Source of the DNA: Neurospora intermedia
Taxonomy: Eukaryota; Ascomycota; Sordariomycetes; Sordariales; Sordariaceae
Length of the DNA: 64,000 nt
NCBI GenBank assembly: GCA_037102815.1
Contig: BTPP01000009.1
Location: forward strand, 620,001-684,000
Direction: 5' to 3'
Made by a program: the position numbers and the translations under genes. The notes under the pieces are model-generated. The model made no database searches, had not been told where the DNA came from, and saw nothing but the letters and a program-made list of their open reading frames with translations. Below are positions 45,256-57,300 of the stretch, piece by piece. How positions within the stretch are numbered: position 1 is the stretch's first letter; every line of letters starts with the position of its first letter.

Positions 45256-47042
45256 CTAAGCAGTAGGAACACCCAGCTTGTTATTCCCCTTCTTGGTCAT
45301 GACCTTGGTGATGGCGTGACGGATCGCAATGCCGGCCTTCTCCGTTTCCTTCTTGGACAGACCAGAAGTGACGCAGACCTTGAGGGCCGGGGTGGCGGTG
45401 TAGACGTTGTCCTTGAGGCCCATGTGGGTGGTGATGGGACCGCCCTTGAGGCGGGTGACGAGAATGTTGTTTGTGAGGCACTGTGTTGTGTTAGTATTTG
45501 GGTGGAGGGGGGGAAAATGAGTGGTGGTAAATGAAGAGGAAGGACAAAAAAAAACATACCTCATCGGCAACCTCCTGCAACAGTCGCTCCTGATCCTCCG
45601 CCGTCAGCCTCCTCGCTTCCACCACCTGCGGCTTCAGCACCAACAGCAGAATCGGATTCTCGGGCGCGCTGGTGCAAATCACCCAATCGCTCTTGGGATC
45701 CAACTGCGCCCTCATCAACCGGATATTCTCCCTGCACACGCCCAACGTCGCCTCGGGGTTCTCCTGAATGACATGCAAGCTTTCGCTGGCGATGATGGCC
45801 AACATGGCCGGCAACGCCGCCGAAAACGTATAACTCGCGGCCGTCAAGCGCTGGTGCTCCACAACGTCCTTGGGTCCCGCACAGAAGCCGCCGCCGGCAC
45901 AGAGGGGACCAGCGAGCGAGCCGACAATCATGTCCACCTGGGTAGGGTCGACGTTCTGCGCCTCGGTCAGGCCGCGGCCGGTGCGGCCCAGGACGCCAAA
46001 CGACCACGTCTCGTCCAGCATGATGCGGAACTTGTACTTCTCCTTGAGCTCGATCAGGCGGGGCAGGTCATTCATCTCGCCCGTGGTCTCGAACAGGGCC
46101 TCGGTCACGAGAAAGCGGCGCGTCAGCTTCTTGGTGCGGGCCTGCTCGGCCACCACCTTGGCCATGACGCGCTCGAGGTCGTCCAGGTCGTTGTGCGCGT
46201 ACCACCGAATGTTGGAGCGCGAAATCTCGAGGCCGCGCCGGATCGAGTAGTTGACGGCCCGGTCGGCCACAATGATGTCGCCACGCTTGCAAAAGGCCGG
46301 GATCACGGACGAGATGGTGGAGAAGGCTTGCGCGTACACGATGCAGCCTTCGGTACCAATGTAGTTGGCAATGTCGGCCTCGGCGCGCATGTGCACGTCC
46401 TGGGTGCCGTAGAACTGGGGCGGACCGCAGGGGCCGACGCCGTAGGTGCGAAGGGTCTGGATGGCTTTTTCCTTGATTTGTTCATTGGCGTTGAGGTTGT
46501 AGAAGTTGTACGAGGCGAGGTTGGTGACGGTGCGGCCGTTGGCGAGCTTGGATTTGGGGCCGGTTGCGCTGTGTTTGCGACCTGTGTCAGCATATTTGGG
46601 TCTCTTTTTTGATCTGTGAGCATCGATAGGAGAAAATCTTACCCAACAATGATTGGCAACTTCTCGGACTCCATCTCCTCGAGGACGGTCATGTTCGGCA
46701 CAAGAGGCTCGGGGGTCCATTCGTCAACGAGCTCATCGATTTCCTGTTTGTCCCAGCATCAGCACTTGGTCCTCCCTCTCTGTAACTCGTTATCCTCCGT
46801 GTGGAACTCACATCGTCAGTCAACTTGATAAAGTTCTGCTTCGAAGTCGAGTAGGCCGGCGCCATAAGGTATCTGATGAAGAAGATGACCAGGACCAGCT
46901 CGATGGCCGAGCGCACCGGATCGTTCTGGTACGATGACCTGACATAGCGGATCAGGACTGCGGACCCCGGCACCTTTTGGAAGGCCGTGATGGCTTCGTT
47001 GAGCCATTCGGTCAGGTGGGTTTGGAGTTCTTGGAGCTCCAT
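45256..47042 (-). CDS. lcb1: Serine palmitoyltransferase subunit Lcb1
   Basis: Four exons: 47042-46812, 46743-46643, 46568-45560 and 45480-45256, giving 521 residues. The introns are 68, 74 and 79 bp with GTGAGT, GTAAGA and GTATGT donors and CTGAT, CTGAC and CTAAC branch sites. With Lcb2 it condenses serine and palmitoyl-CoA, the first step of sphingolipid synthesis, in the ER membrane. A membrane segment lies at about residues 46-60 (AIELVLVIFFIRYL). The alpha-oxoamine synthase fold follows (TNLASYNFYNLN, then TYGVGPCGPPQFYGTQDVH). Cys158 in GVGPCG aligns with the SPTLC1 cysteine altered in human hereditary neuropathy. The PLP-binding lysine is absent (IVGSLAGPLCAGGG), as normal for Lcb1, whose partner Lcb2 carries it. 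The intron-2 acceptor is the second of two CAGs and is fixed by frame and by distance from the branch site. It is tandem with fks1, 1.2 kb away. Confidence 0.96.
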
Positions 47043-48285
47043 CTTGTCTCGTTCTCCTCGTCTATAGCCCCAAGTTGGTGGCTCGTTGGATGCGACGCGA
47101 TGCGATCAAAGGACGGCGGCGCTCGAGGTGTGCGATGCGGCTGGCGGACTGGGTGGGAATCGGATGATGCGCGTGCCGGCTGCGTCCCTCTAGTAATCGT
47201 CGACCGAGAACGAGAGAGGTACCGCTGGGGAACCTCGATGATCTCTCGTCTCCGTCGGACGTAGTAAAACAGGTACAAAGATGATGTGGAGCAAGGTTCA
47301 CAGAAGAGGAAGAAGAAACGACCAAGCTGTCTCTATCTTGCCCACAAGGAACGAACGGAATCGGAGAAGTTGGGCGGTCAAGAAATCCACGTGTCGGACC
47401 CTTCGGAGTGTTCCAGTTAAGCTGTGTACAAGAGGCACCATCATACCTACACAGGGCCATTCAGCACCAAAGGTCCCTGAGCCTGGACGCTCCAAGACTG
47501 AGCCAATCACCCTTGCTTACATTTGGATTTTTCAGGTGCTGCAGAAGCTCAGGGGTAACAGCCCAGTCGACCAATCAATAGGTACCGTTCAAATATCGGA
47601 TCTCGGCTCAAACCGCCCCCACCACCGACTCTGCCTCGAATCGATTGTTCACAACAACAACACCACCAGCCCACAATAACATACGTCCCCACGTTAAAAC
47701 AATGTATAAGGTCACGAGCGAGGAACTGCCAATGTATAACAGAAAAGGGTTTCGCTCTAATACTAGTAGTACTAAGTGTAGAACCTCCGCCAGACTGTAG
47801 ATATGATATGGGGGAAAAAAGATACTAGAAAAGAACACAACCCAGTGTGCCTGCAGAATGAAAGTGCGTCAAGAAGACAAAGACAAGTCTAGAAAAGCCG
47901 TGTGTATCATCGTGCCTTTGAACCGCAGCCGCCACAACCGTCGCCGAACCCAATCCCCGTTTCTTCGCTACTGTCACACTCATCCATATGTAAAGATTTT
48001 GCCCCATTGCAGTGTATCTACTCAAGGACCAAGATGAGGGAACAGAGGGAAGAAACAAACATAAATATGTCAACACCGAATACACAAGACCTCTTTCTTA
48101 CACACGCACAACCATTCAACCGAGTTTTACACCACAATTCATCATTTCCGTTGCTACTAACCACGCAAAACCCAAAAACAAAAATAAATATCGAAACAAA
48201 AAAACACCAGAGAACTGGTACTAGAGTGTCAAACCAATTAACCCTATGCTACCATACCAGTTCCCCCCTTTTTTGCTTCTTCATC
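47043..48285. promoter_or_regulatory. lcb1 promoter and fks1 3'UTR region
   Basis: The two flanking genes are in tandem on the minus strand. The right part should be the fks1 3'UTR and the left part the lcb1 promoter and leader. CCAAT words lie at 47503-47507 and 47571-47575. This is a weak hint, since a 5-mer is common by chance. No gene seen. Confidence 0.5.
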
Positions 48286-51200
48286 TTAAAATGCCATCCT
48301 CCTTTCAGCCTTGCTAGTAGCCTTGGCGACGTAGTCCGATGTTGTCGTCGGGGTCCAGACACCAGAGTAGTTAGTAGCCTTGGTACCCGTCTCCAGACGA
48401 CCTCTGGTGTCGTCATTGTCACCAGAAGGTCCCAGCTTCCAGGGGTACTGCTTGAGGATCAAGCTTCCATCGCCAAAGTTGTTGACCATGTCAAGCGTGC
48501 CGTCAGGAATCTGTTTGCCGGCCACAATCGGTCCAGCAATCAGGGCGACAAAGATAATAAGTAGAAGGAAGTAGAGCATCGCATAGCGGATCACGCGTCT
48601 CCTCCTGAGCTTCGTCTGCTTCAACGAGTAAATGGGGGCACGGATTTGACGGCTACAAAGATATCGCGTTAGCAACAGAGTCAAAAATGAAGCGCGGAAC
48701 AGGTTGGAATGACATACCTTGGACGGAGCCAGAAGAGAATGACCGAGTGGAGCACATCGACCTTGGGGATGATAAGGACGGGGAACATGGAGAACAGAAT
48801 CAGGTGGCCAAGGATAAAGTCGGCGCCGAACATGCTGAGCTCCGTGATCTTGGCAAGCCACTCACGAGCAGGTTGCGAAACCGAGTGCCAACCCATAGAG
48901 TACCACTTGCCCGTCCAGAAGGCAATGTTGGAGGTATCAGTCTTGAACTCACGAGTCAAGGCCAACGAGACAATCATCTTGATGATGAAGCGCTGAATCG
49001 AGACCATGGCGATCATGCCGAGGAGCGTAGGAGTAAACTCGAAGTTTTGCAGGACGAACATGACTTCGAACATAACCAAAAGGATAATGACCGACATACC
49101 ATGGGCAATGGCGGCCAAAACACTACCAAACTTCTTGCAGCACATGCTCAACAGAGGACCCATGCAGCAGGCCATACCGAACAAGCCACCAAGGACACCG
49201 GCGTTGACAGCCATGGGCGCAAACGTGACAACCAAGAGACGGATCAAGGCGGCGGTAGGCTTGATGCTATCGTCGTTGGCATGGGGTCCAAATTCGCCCT
49301 TGACACCAGTCTGCGCGTTGATGAACAGATACGGAATGGTCGTCAAGCAGACAAGGATGAAGGGGGTAAGCATCTCGGACCAGAACAGGTTGGTGATGGC
49401 AGCCCTGGCAACATCGCCCGAAAGCTTGCTCGACGGGTCTCCGATAATCTTGCGCTTGAAACCAGTGATTCGGATACGCGAGAGACGGCAGAAGGTGATC
49501 CAAGAAGAGGCGTGCGAGCGAGAGTTACCACGCGAGAGCCATCGGAGATACTCGCGGTAGTCGATGAAGAAGTCGCCCCAAGAGAACTGGTGAGGGTTGT
49601 AGAGGAAGGGCGAGATGACCAAGGCCATGAGCGAGATCCAGAAGTAGATCAGGGCAGCGTGCCAGACAGTCAGGCAGGCAAAGAGCAACATCATGACCAA
49701 TCTGGCTCCGAAGTAGATCGAAGGACCGGCGAAACGGGAGTAGAGAACACCAAAGGGAATACGCGCGGTGGCGAAACCACGACCGGTACCGATATATCTG
49801 GCACCACCGAAGGACAAATCTTGCTGGACAGAGTTGGCGTAGATCTGACAGACGAACACTTCGAAGAAGGGGGAGAGCGAAAGGATCTGCTTGATGAAAC
49901 GAGTCGCAGAGCGGATCACACCCTTCTCCATCATCTCCTGGACTATCAGGGGAACGAAGGCAAGGAACAAGACGAAGATAATCGAAAGGACACAGCGGTA
50001 AACCCAGTCCAGAAGAGCGTCGGTGTTGGAGCAGCCGGTGGGGAAGAGGGCATCGGTAATGGGGACCTCGCGGTTGTACTCGCAGCGGATCGTCTCATGA
50101 CGCAGTACGCCGATGTTAACGCAGCAAAGCATGAAGAGCTGGACCGAGAGCATAATGAACATGTTGTTCAAGTGGAAACCGGGATGGGCGTAGTAGAAGG
50201 ACAGGAAACGATCGATCGGGAGCTGAGTTCCAAGGTAGTGGTACTCGCGAGAGAGCAGCTGCTCACCCATACCAGTTCCAATCTTGGTGGTGAAGTTGAG
50301 AATGGAGCCGAAACCCAAATCACGACCCTTACCGCACTGGTAGTAATCGCAGTGCTTGATGCGGCCACCACGCAGAAGAGCGTTCATACCAGCGTAAATA
50401 TCCTCGTTCAGATGCAAACCCTTTTGAGCCTTAGAGACACCACCACGGGTAGTCATGAAGATACCGTTGAGGAAATCAGGATGACCGTAATGGAGCTTGC
50501 CACCAATCTGGGCCAAGGTTCTGGCGAAGAGCGTACCGAATGTCTGTTCCTTACCGGCGGCAATATCACCGAGGATACCAATGTTCTCGGAGAAAATGTA
50601 CTCACGAGCACCGAGAATGGCAACAGGGTGGCGGACCTCGTTCTTGACACCGGGAGTGTAGGGCGAAAGGTTGTCGGTCTTCATCTCCTCGAACTCGGCC
50701 AACACGCTGCGGATCTTGAGGCACTCCTCGAGATAGTTGTCTTGGTTGGCATCGATAAGCTGGATGTACTCGCCGCGGTAGAAGATAATGGCGTGGTTCT
50801 GGTTGTCGGACTTTCCGTCACCGAGAATGGGGTTTCCGGAAAGCTGGATACGGAACTTGGGCCGGCGCGAACCGTTCTCCATGATCTCAGAGTGACCGTC
50901 GATGAGAGCAGAGTACAGACGAGGCTCCTCACCTTCGGCAAGAGGAGGCTCTTCGTCAAGGTAGGCGATTTGGAGATCGGGGTAAGCGCGCAACAAGAAC
51001 TCGGCGTTCTCCATTTCCTCCTTCTTGAACTTGGCGAAACGCTGCATGGAAATGCAGAGCTTGAACTTGCGACGAGCCATGCGCTCCAGCTCACGCTCGA
51101 GCTTGTCGGAGTTACCGCCAAACATCTGGACGACTTCGGGGTTCTCGACACGGTAGAGAAGCTTAATGGCACGAGCGTAGTTCATGAAACCCGAGACGGT

Positions 51201-54200
51201 ACGGTACAAGGTCTGGAAGCGAAGCGAGGCCCAAATACGGGTTCTGAGAGTATACTCGGGTGCCGAGGACTTGAAACCGATGCAGTAGAAGGGAAGATCG
51301 TCGATCTTGCTTTTGACGGTCTCCTTCTCTTTCTCCTTTTCCTTCTCCTTCTCAGTCTCGCCGTTGAACTGCGAGGTCTCATCCGCAAGAATCTTGGTGT
51401 CCTTAACGAAGCAGTCCCATTCGTGGGGATGGAGCTGCTTGAGGTATTCCAGGAGGGTGACACGCGAGTAGGGCTCATCTTCACGAATGATTTCACGCAG
51501 AGAAAGAAGAATCTTTTCGCTGTAGTGAGGAATCATGACAGTGAAGGTAGGCATGTTGTCAACAGGGAGGGGCTCGGGGATGGGAGTAGAGAGCGACTGA
51601 GCAAAGAAGGAAATTCTGCGTTCGGCTTCGCTGTACTGAGGGAAGAACTCGGTCTTGAAAGACTGGTCTTCCTGGGAAACGAAGAAGGTGGGGGCACGCA
51701 GAGTACGCTTGCCTTCCTGCTCAGAGGGCACCTGGTGGTAAAGGAGCTTCTGGACGTGATCAATGGCCAGAAGGTGCTCGCGGTACATGGAGATGACGAT
51801 AGCATTCCAGATCTGGGAGATGAGGACCTTGGGCTTGTACTTGATCTCCATGTCCGTCGTGGCGAGAACCTTGGAGTAGATACGCTTGGGCAAGCGAGCG
51901 TAGACGTTTCTCCAAGGAGTCCAGATCGAGGAACCAAGGTAGAAAGCTCTGGCGACCGAGAAGACGGAGTTGATCAAGACGTACCACAGATACGTATCGA
52001 GGAAGAAGAAGATCATACCAGTGAAGATCATCAGACCCATCGTGATTTGCGGCTGGTACGGGCAGAGCCACGTCTTCAGAATCGAGTCTCCAAGACATGA
52101 AGTGGTATCCATAAGACCAATGTAACGAATTGGATCACGAATCGACAGTGTCAAATACACGTACGACTCTCCGAACTTGGCGCCGAAAACCACAACCCAC
52201 AGACCAAACGACATAGCCATGTCATGGCCGTTGAGACGAGGCCAGCTGGCAGTAAATGTCTGACTGGCGACGTACTTGCGTGAGTTCTTGGTGAGGTAAC
52301 TGCCGAAGAGACCACCCAAAGGCATCACGGCAAAGAACAAGAAGGTGACGAGAGCGATAAAGAAGTGAACGATGCCGACGATATAGACAGGGGTGCTGTT
52401 CTGATGATCAATCAGAGCCTGGCCTTTTAGGCCCGGAAGGAAGACATAGACACCAGGAGCCAAGTTGATGATGAGGACGAAAACCATGAACAGCATTCGC
52501 TTGGACAGATGCTGCGCACCAGCCCATCGGCGAGGAACATAGGCCCATTCTGCCAGAGTTGCTCCAAAGTTGATCAGCGAAGCGACACCACCACCAAAAC
52601 CGACAAAGGACCACATGGCAGCCTTGGGAGGTGACTGGTTAACCTGCTGTTCGTACATGGGAGTGATGATGGTAGGCATGTTGTAGGCAGTGTAGAACCA
52701 GAACATGGTCAAGTGAATAATCCAGATACGGTTGAAGTTGACAAGCATGTGGAACCACGAGCGTGTCTCCCTGTAGGTCTTGAAGAAGCACTTCTTCCAG
52801 TTGACATCCTTGAGCTTGAGATAACGCTCAGCGGGAGGGACGTCCACCAGCTTGCTCTTGTCCTCAAGAACGATACGGTTGATACCCTCGGGATACCAGA
52901 AGAGCTGGTTGCAGTCATCGTAACCGATAATCTGCTCGTGATCTCTTTCGCGACGGACGTAGACACCTTCGTAGATCTCGTAACCCTGATCGCGGCAGTA
53001 GCGATACAGCGGGGTGATGACGTTGTTGAGGAAGGTGAATTCCTCAACGGGCTCGACCATGTTTTGGCACGCGGGCGAGTTGAGATAGTCATCGGCGCAC
53101 TTGAAGAGGAAGCACAGACACTCGGGCATGAAGCGGACCTGGTTGGCTTCGCCCCAAATCAGGAGATAGAGGGCAAGCTGTCGCACACGGTCATGCTGCG
53201 ACATCCTGTTCATGCGAGTCTTCCAACGGAACTCGGCCGCCTCCAACGAGTCATCACCCTCCAGCTCTTGAAGGATCTCGGCTTCGTTTTGGGGCTCGTC
53301 ACCCTTGGCCTTTTTCTTGGTGCGCTTCAGGTTGCCCTTCTTGCCCTTGATGTTGGCGAAACCGACGGCATCGTCCAGATCCAGATGGGCAGCGAAGTAC
53401 CACTTGCGGTAGTTTGCGTTGTCGCCACCGATGTAGTCGGCATGGAGCGAGAGAAGGGCCTGGTTGGGAGTCATACGAGAAGCACGGGAGTCGAGAAGCG
53501 TCATGAGATGGTCGTACATGTTGCGCATGCTGTCACGCTGGAAACCGAACTTTGCGCATAGATCCAAAAAGATGTCCTCCACCTCCTCCTTCGAGAGGGG
53601 GATTTGGGCATCCGACGTCCAGGCGGGATACGGTTCCTTGGAGCGCTGGCCGGCAGGAAGAACGTTACCGTAGTCCATGCCGTAGTTTGGTGTCGACGCG
53701 CCAGACGAGCGGTTTCCGCCGTACGAGATCTGCGAGGAAGGAGGGCGATAACCCCGAGCACCGCCCTGGTCGCCATACTGACTGTCGTAGCGCTCATCAC
53801 CACGGCCATAGTAGTCCATCTCGGCGGCACGGGCCATGTCGGACCTCATGGTGAAATCGCTAAAGGTCTCGGAATCCTCCTCAGAGCCACGAGCGGCATG
53901 GTTGTCTCGATAGCCGCCGGCCTGGTCGTAGCCATGCTGGTCGTAGTAGCCGTTGTCGTAACCCTCCTGAAACCCTTCATGGTTGTCGTAATAACCACCA
54001 TCCTGGTGGTACGGGTTGTTTGGGTCGGCGTTGTAGTAGCCGCTGCAAGACAGGACAAAGCGTCAGCCGCAGGCGTTCAAAAAAGGGGGGAGAGAGCAAG
54101 ATTTGGGGAACATACGACTCATCATAGTAGCCTTCGCCATGCTGACCGCCGGCAGCGTGTCCTCCATTACGGTTGTCATAGTACTGCTGATCGTCGTTGT

Positions 54201-54291
54201 AATACGCGTCACCATTTCCATTTGCGTTGGGAGCATGGCCGTAGCCATCGTCGTGATGGCCTCCGCCGCCTTGCTGAGGATATCCCGACAT
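48286..54291 (-). CDS. fks1: 1,3-beta-glucan synthase catalytic subunit Fks1
   Basis: Three coding exons: 54291-54116, 54042-48718 and 48652-48286, giving 1955 residues, the usual length for filamentous fungi. The introns are 73 and 65 bp, both with GTATGT donors. This plasma-membrane enzyme polymerises UDP-glucose into cell-wall beta-1,3-glucan under Rho1 control. It is the echinocandin target. The N-terminus is Gly/Tyr/Asp/His-rich and disordered. The Fks1 dom1 region starts near residue 350 ([20 protein letters not shown]), then a first membrane block. The glucan synthase domain runs from about 890 to 1640 ([25 protein letters not shown]..., [18 protein letters not shown]), and a second membrane block closes it. 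An acidic/basic KE repeat ([11 protein letters not shown]) sits at about residue 955. Hot-spot 1 reads YLTLSIRDP with Tyr688, and hot-spot 2 reads DWVYRCVL with Tyr1407. The ATG at 54291 gives [11 protein letters not shown]. Confidence 0.97.
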
Positions 54292-54306
54292 ATTGGGCAA
54301 TTAAAG

Positions 54307-54380
54307 CTGAGCGGGACAGGTCAGCGGATTGAAACAATATATAATATGGGCTGTGGCGGGTCGAATTTTGGACAACTTAC
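54307..54380 (-). other. Probable 5'UTR intron of fks1
   Basis: On the minus strand, 15 bp before the fks1 ATG, a 74-bp segment begins GTAAGT, contains GCTGAC 15 bp from its end, and closes with CTCAG. These signals match the coding introns of the window. It is inferred from signals only; no transcript evidence is available. Confidence 0.65.
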
Positions 54381-57300
54381 CTGATCAGAAGCGCATGGGA
54401 GACGACGAATCAAGGAATGGGATAATTAACGTTTGGACCAAAAACTGGGAATTGTTGCCGAGTGGTGCTTGCGATAATGCAGCAGCAAAGCGACAACAGC
54501 AACGACAATTACTAAAGCTGGTTATGCGTAGAAATAGCAGAAGTGGCGGGCCACTGCAATCAATGCAGCTCCTTCCTGGTGTTGTTTGATGATGATGGTG
54601 AGCGGTGGGTGCTGAAGAGCCGTCTTATCGGTGTCGTGAACCGGTGTAGCCCAGGGGCGCAGGCAGGTGTAGTGCTGGCGTTGACTGTCTGCTGCTGCAG
54701 GCAGTAGTGCTGCGGTGGGTGTCGGGCTTGCAATTCTAAGCGTTGTGTTGTCGATGAGCAGCGATAACGAGTCGAACCGAATGATTTATTATTTCTCTTT
54801 TTTTTTCTTCCTTTCCAAACTACCCGCTCTGCTTTTCCTCTGTGCAAACAAAACGATTGGCGCGGTGACTTGGCGGTGGGCAAATGCCAACGACGCAGGC
54901 CTCCTGGGAAAATCAATCAATCGCGCGACGGAACGAGCGATGAGGGGAAGGGAGGAGGCGAGTGACAGAAAGTTGCCGGTGAGCGAGTGTAAAGGGAAGA
55001 AGGGAGAAAGGGGAAAGAGAGGAGGGAGAGGGGGGGAAGGTAAAAAATCAAACGAAGTGGAAAGTCAACAAGCTGACAGGAGTCCTGGTACACTACTAGT
55101 GTCGTTGGTTGAAGAAGGCGGAAGCCGGGAAGGGGGAGGGGGGTGGAGGAGGAGGAGGAGGACTGGAGCAAGAGAAGTGGGAATGGGAGTGGGAGTGGGA
55201 TAGGAAAAGTGGATGCCAGGCAGGTGGGAATGGAAATGGAAGGGCAGCGAGTGTGTGGAAAGGTGCGTGGATGGTGGAAAGCGAAAGCAAAAAAAAAGGA
55301 GGCAGCGACTGGGATGGACTGGGACTGCGCTGGAACATGGAAGATCCAGTGCCCGTCGTGGGTGTTGTGTGTCTGGTCTGCCACAGGGCACCTGATACCT
55401 CCGGCTGCTGGGAGTTTCCAGGCAATTGCAGCGGGATCCATCCATCCCTCAATGACGGGACCCATCCGGCCTCGTCCAGCAACGCGTTTCGTCAGTCAGT
55501 CACCACACCTACTTCACGGCAGGACCTGACCGTCCCGACAGCAGGGTAGAACCTCAGTGGTTGCAACAGGCCCGCGGGTGGGCAGCAGTGGACTGGACGA
55601 AAAGGCATCGGCGTCTCTGACTGGTCGCTGTATCGCTCGCTTCATCGACGCTGTTCAGGGGGAGCACTGTTTGGCAGGGATCATGGAAAATGGGAAATGT
55701 GGCACCCGGCAAGGGGGAACGAAGGAAGTGAGGTGGAAGGAAGGGGGGGGGAACCGTTTGTGTGCTTGTGGATTCCCACCGTGCATTATTGCCTGGTTCT
55801 TTCTTCCATTTTTACTGACCTACTAGTAGCGTCTTTCAATCCCGCAATTCTGGTACCCCAGTTAGGTAGAGGTACTGATGGGAATGTTTGAAAAAAAAAG
55901 AACCGAAGCTCCAAAGAGGGCGACGCGAGAGAACGAACGAGGAACCATAAAAGCGCTGTTAGAGTTTCGTTGTTTTTTTTTGTTTTTGTTTTTTTTTAAA
56001 CACAGCCTCTGAGCCTCTGAGCCTCAATATGCCCCTCGCTAAGTATTGCTTTTTTGCCATCTCGTATTCACTTGTTACGTGTTATGGGATGTTGGCCCTG
56101 CTTCCATGGCCCGAGTTCCCGCGCTCCGGTCCCGTTCCTTACTTCCATTGCTGTGCTTTGCTCTCACTGTACATACCTAGGTACAGTAGGTTCGTCTGAC
56201 ACTTGACACCCAGCCAGTTGCAGGTGCCGTTGATTCATCCCATCCCATCCCATCTAGCGATTCCACGTTGCACATTGCCAGATATCGTCGCGCGCTCTCA
56301 TGCGAATCTCGGCCTTAACCATGCTCCAATCTCGACCGCCTTTAGGAGATGCCGTTCGGTTGGTCCTGATCAATCTTGGCAATTTCCATTGTGGCACCCA
56401 CCCTCGGCGGACGGACTACGGACTGGGTACTTGTCGCAACCCCATGAGACATCTCGCCACGACTTGCGCTACCTGGAGCTTTTGCCCAATGAAAAGGGAT
56501 GACCGGAGTTTGTGGGGTAAACTGGTACCCGTCAAGTTCTCGAACGCGCTCGAATAACCAATCAAGCCGTGCTTGTACCACATTTGTGCCGCTTCGCTCC
56601 GCCACAATTTCGTACCTGTCCCCCTATTGCAATCGCTTCGAGGTACTCCTTTGGTACTGGCTAGGTATTGCGCCTTATCTTTTCCATCTGGTGTCCATTT
56701 AGTGCGCTTTGGCGTCCTGCGACTTGCATTAGAAAGCTTGGTTTCGCAGTGTTATGACGATGATTGCTGCAGAAAGCTGGAAACTTGGTACACTACACTA
56801 AAAACACCACCACTCGCTCGCTATCGACAAATCGACAACACAGGCTCCAGGATGAATCCCACATGGCCACCAGCCTCATGCCTTTCTTGAACCGCCTTTA
56901 TTACTGGAGATCGTCCGTGTCTTTTATTCGACATGGCAGCCTGAACCGGCCGAACAACCGACGGGAATGGTTGGGATGGGAATGGAGGTCTTGTTCGGGA
57001 CTGCTATTGCGGGAAGAGGCATCCATCATGGCATGGCCTGCCATGTTAGTAGTCTGATAGTAGTGTACCACAGTCCACGGCCGATAGAGGTAGGCAAGGC
57101 AGGACGGCAACAAAAGCCTTCAAAGCACGATACATGGGTAAGAACGACAAGGCAACAAAGCGATTCTGTAGCGATAGGACAACATGGCGATGGATGCAAT
57201 GTTCGATATCCGATATTCATCTGCGATGTGCAATGTGTGATGTGCAAGATGTTGATGGCAACCCGGCAAAGGCACCCGGCTCCCACTTCTCAGCCCGCCA

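Noticed and set aside
45521-46612. 363-codon plus-strand ORF opposite lcb1
   Set aside because: Antisense shadow of the third lcb1 exon; the lcb1 reading matches a well-known family.
48687-52100. 1137-codon plus-strand ORF opposite fks1
   Set aside because: It is the antisense shadow of a highly expressed, GC3-rich gene. Its sequence is Asp/Glu/Val/Leu-rich with no domain, and the opposite strand is a full-length Fks1.
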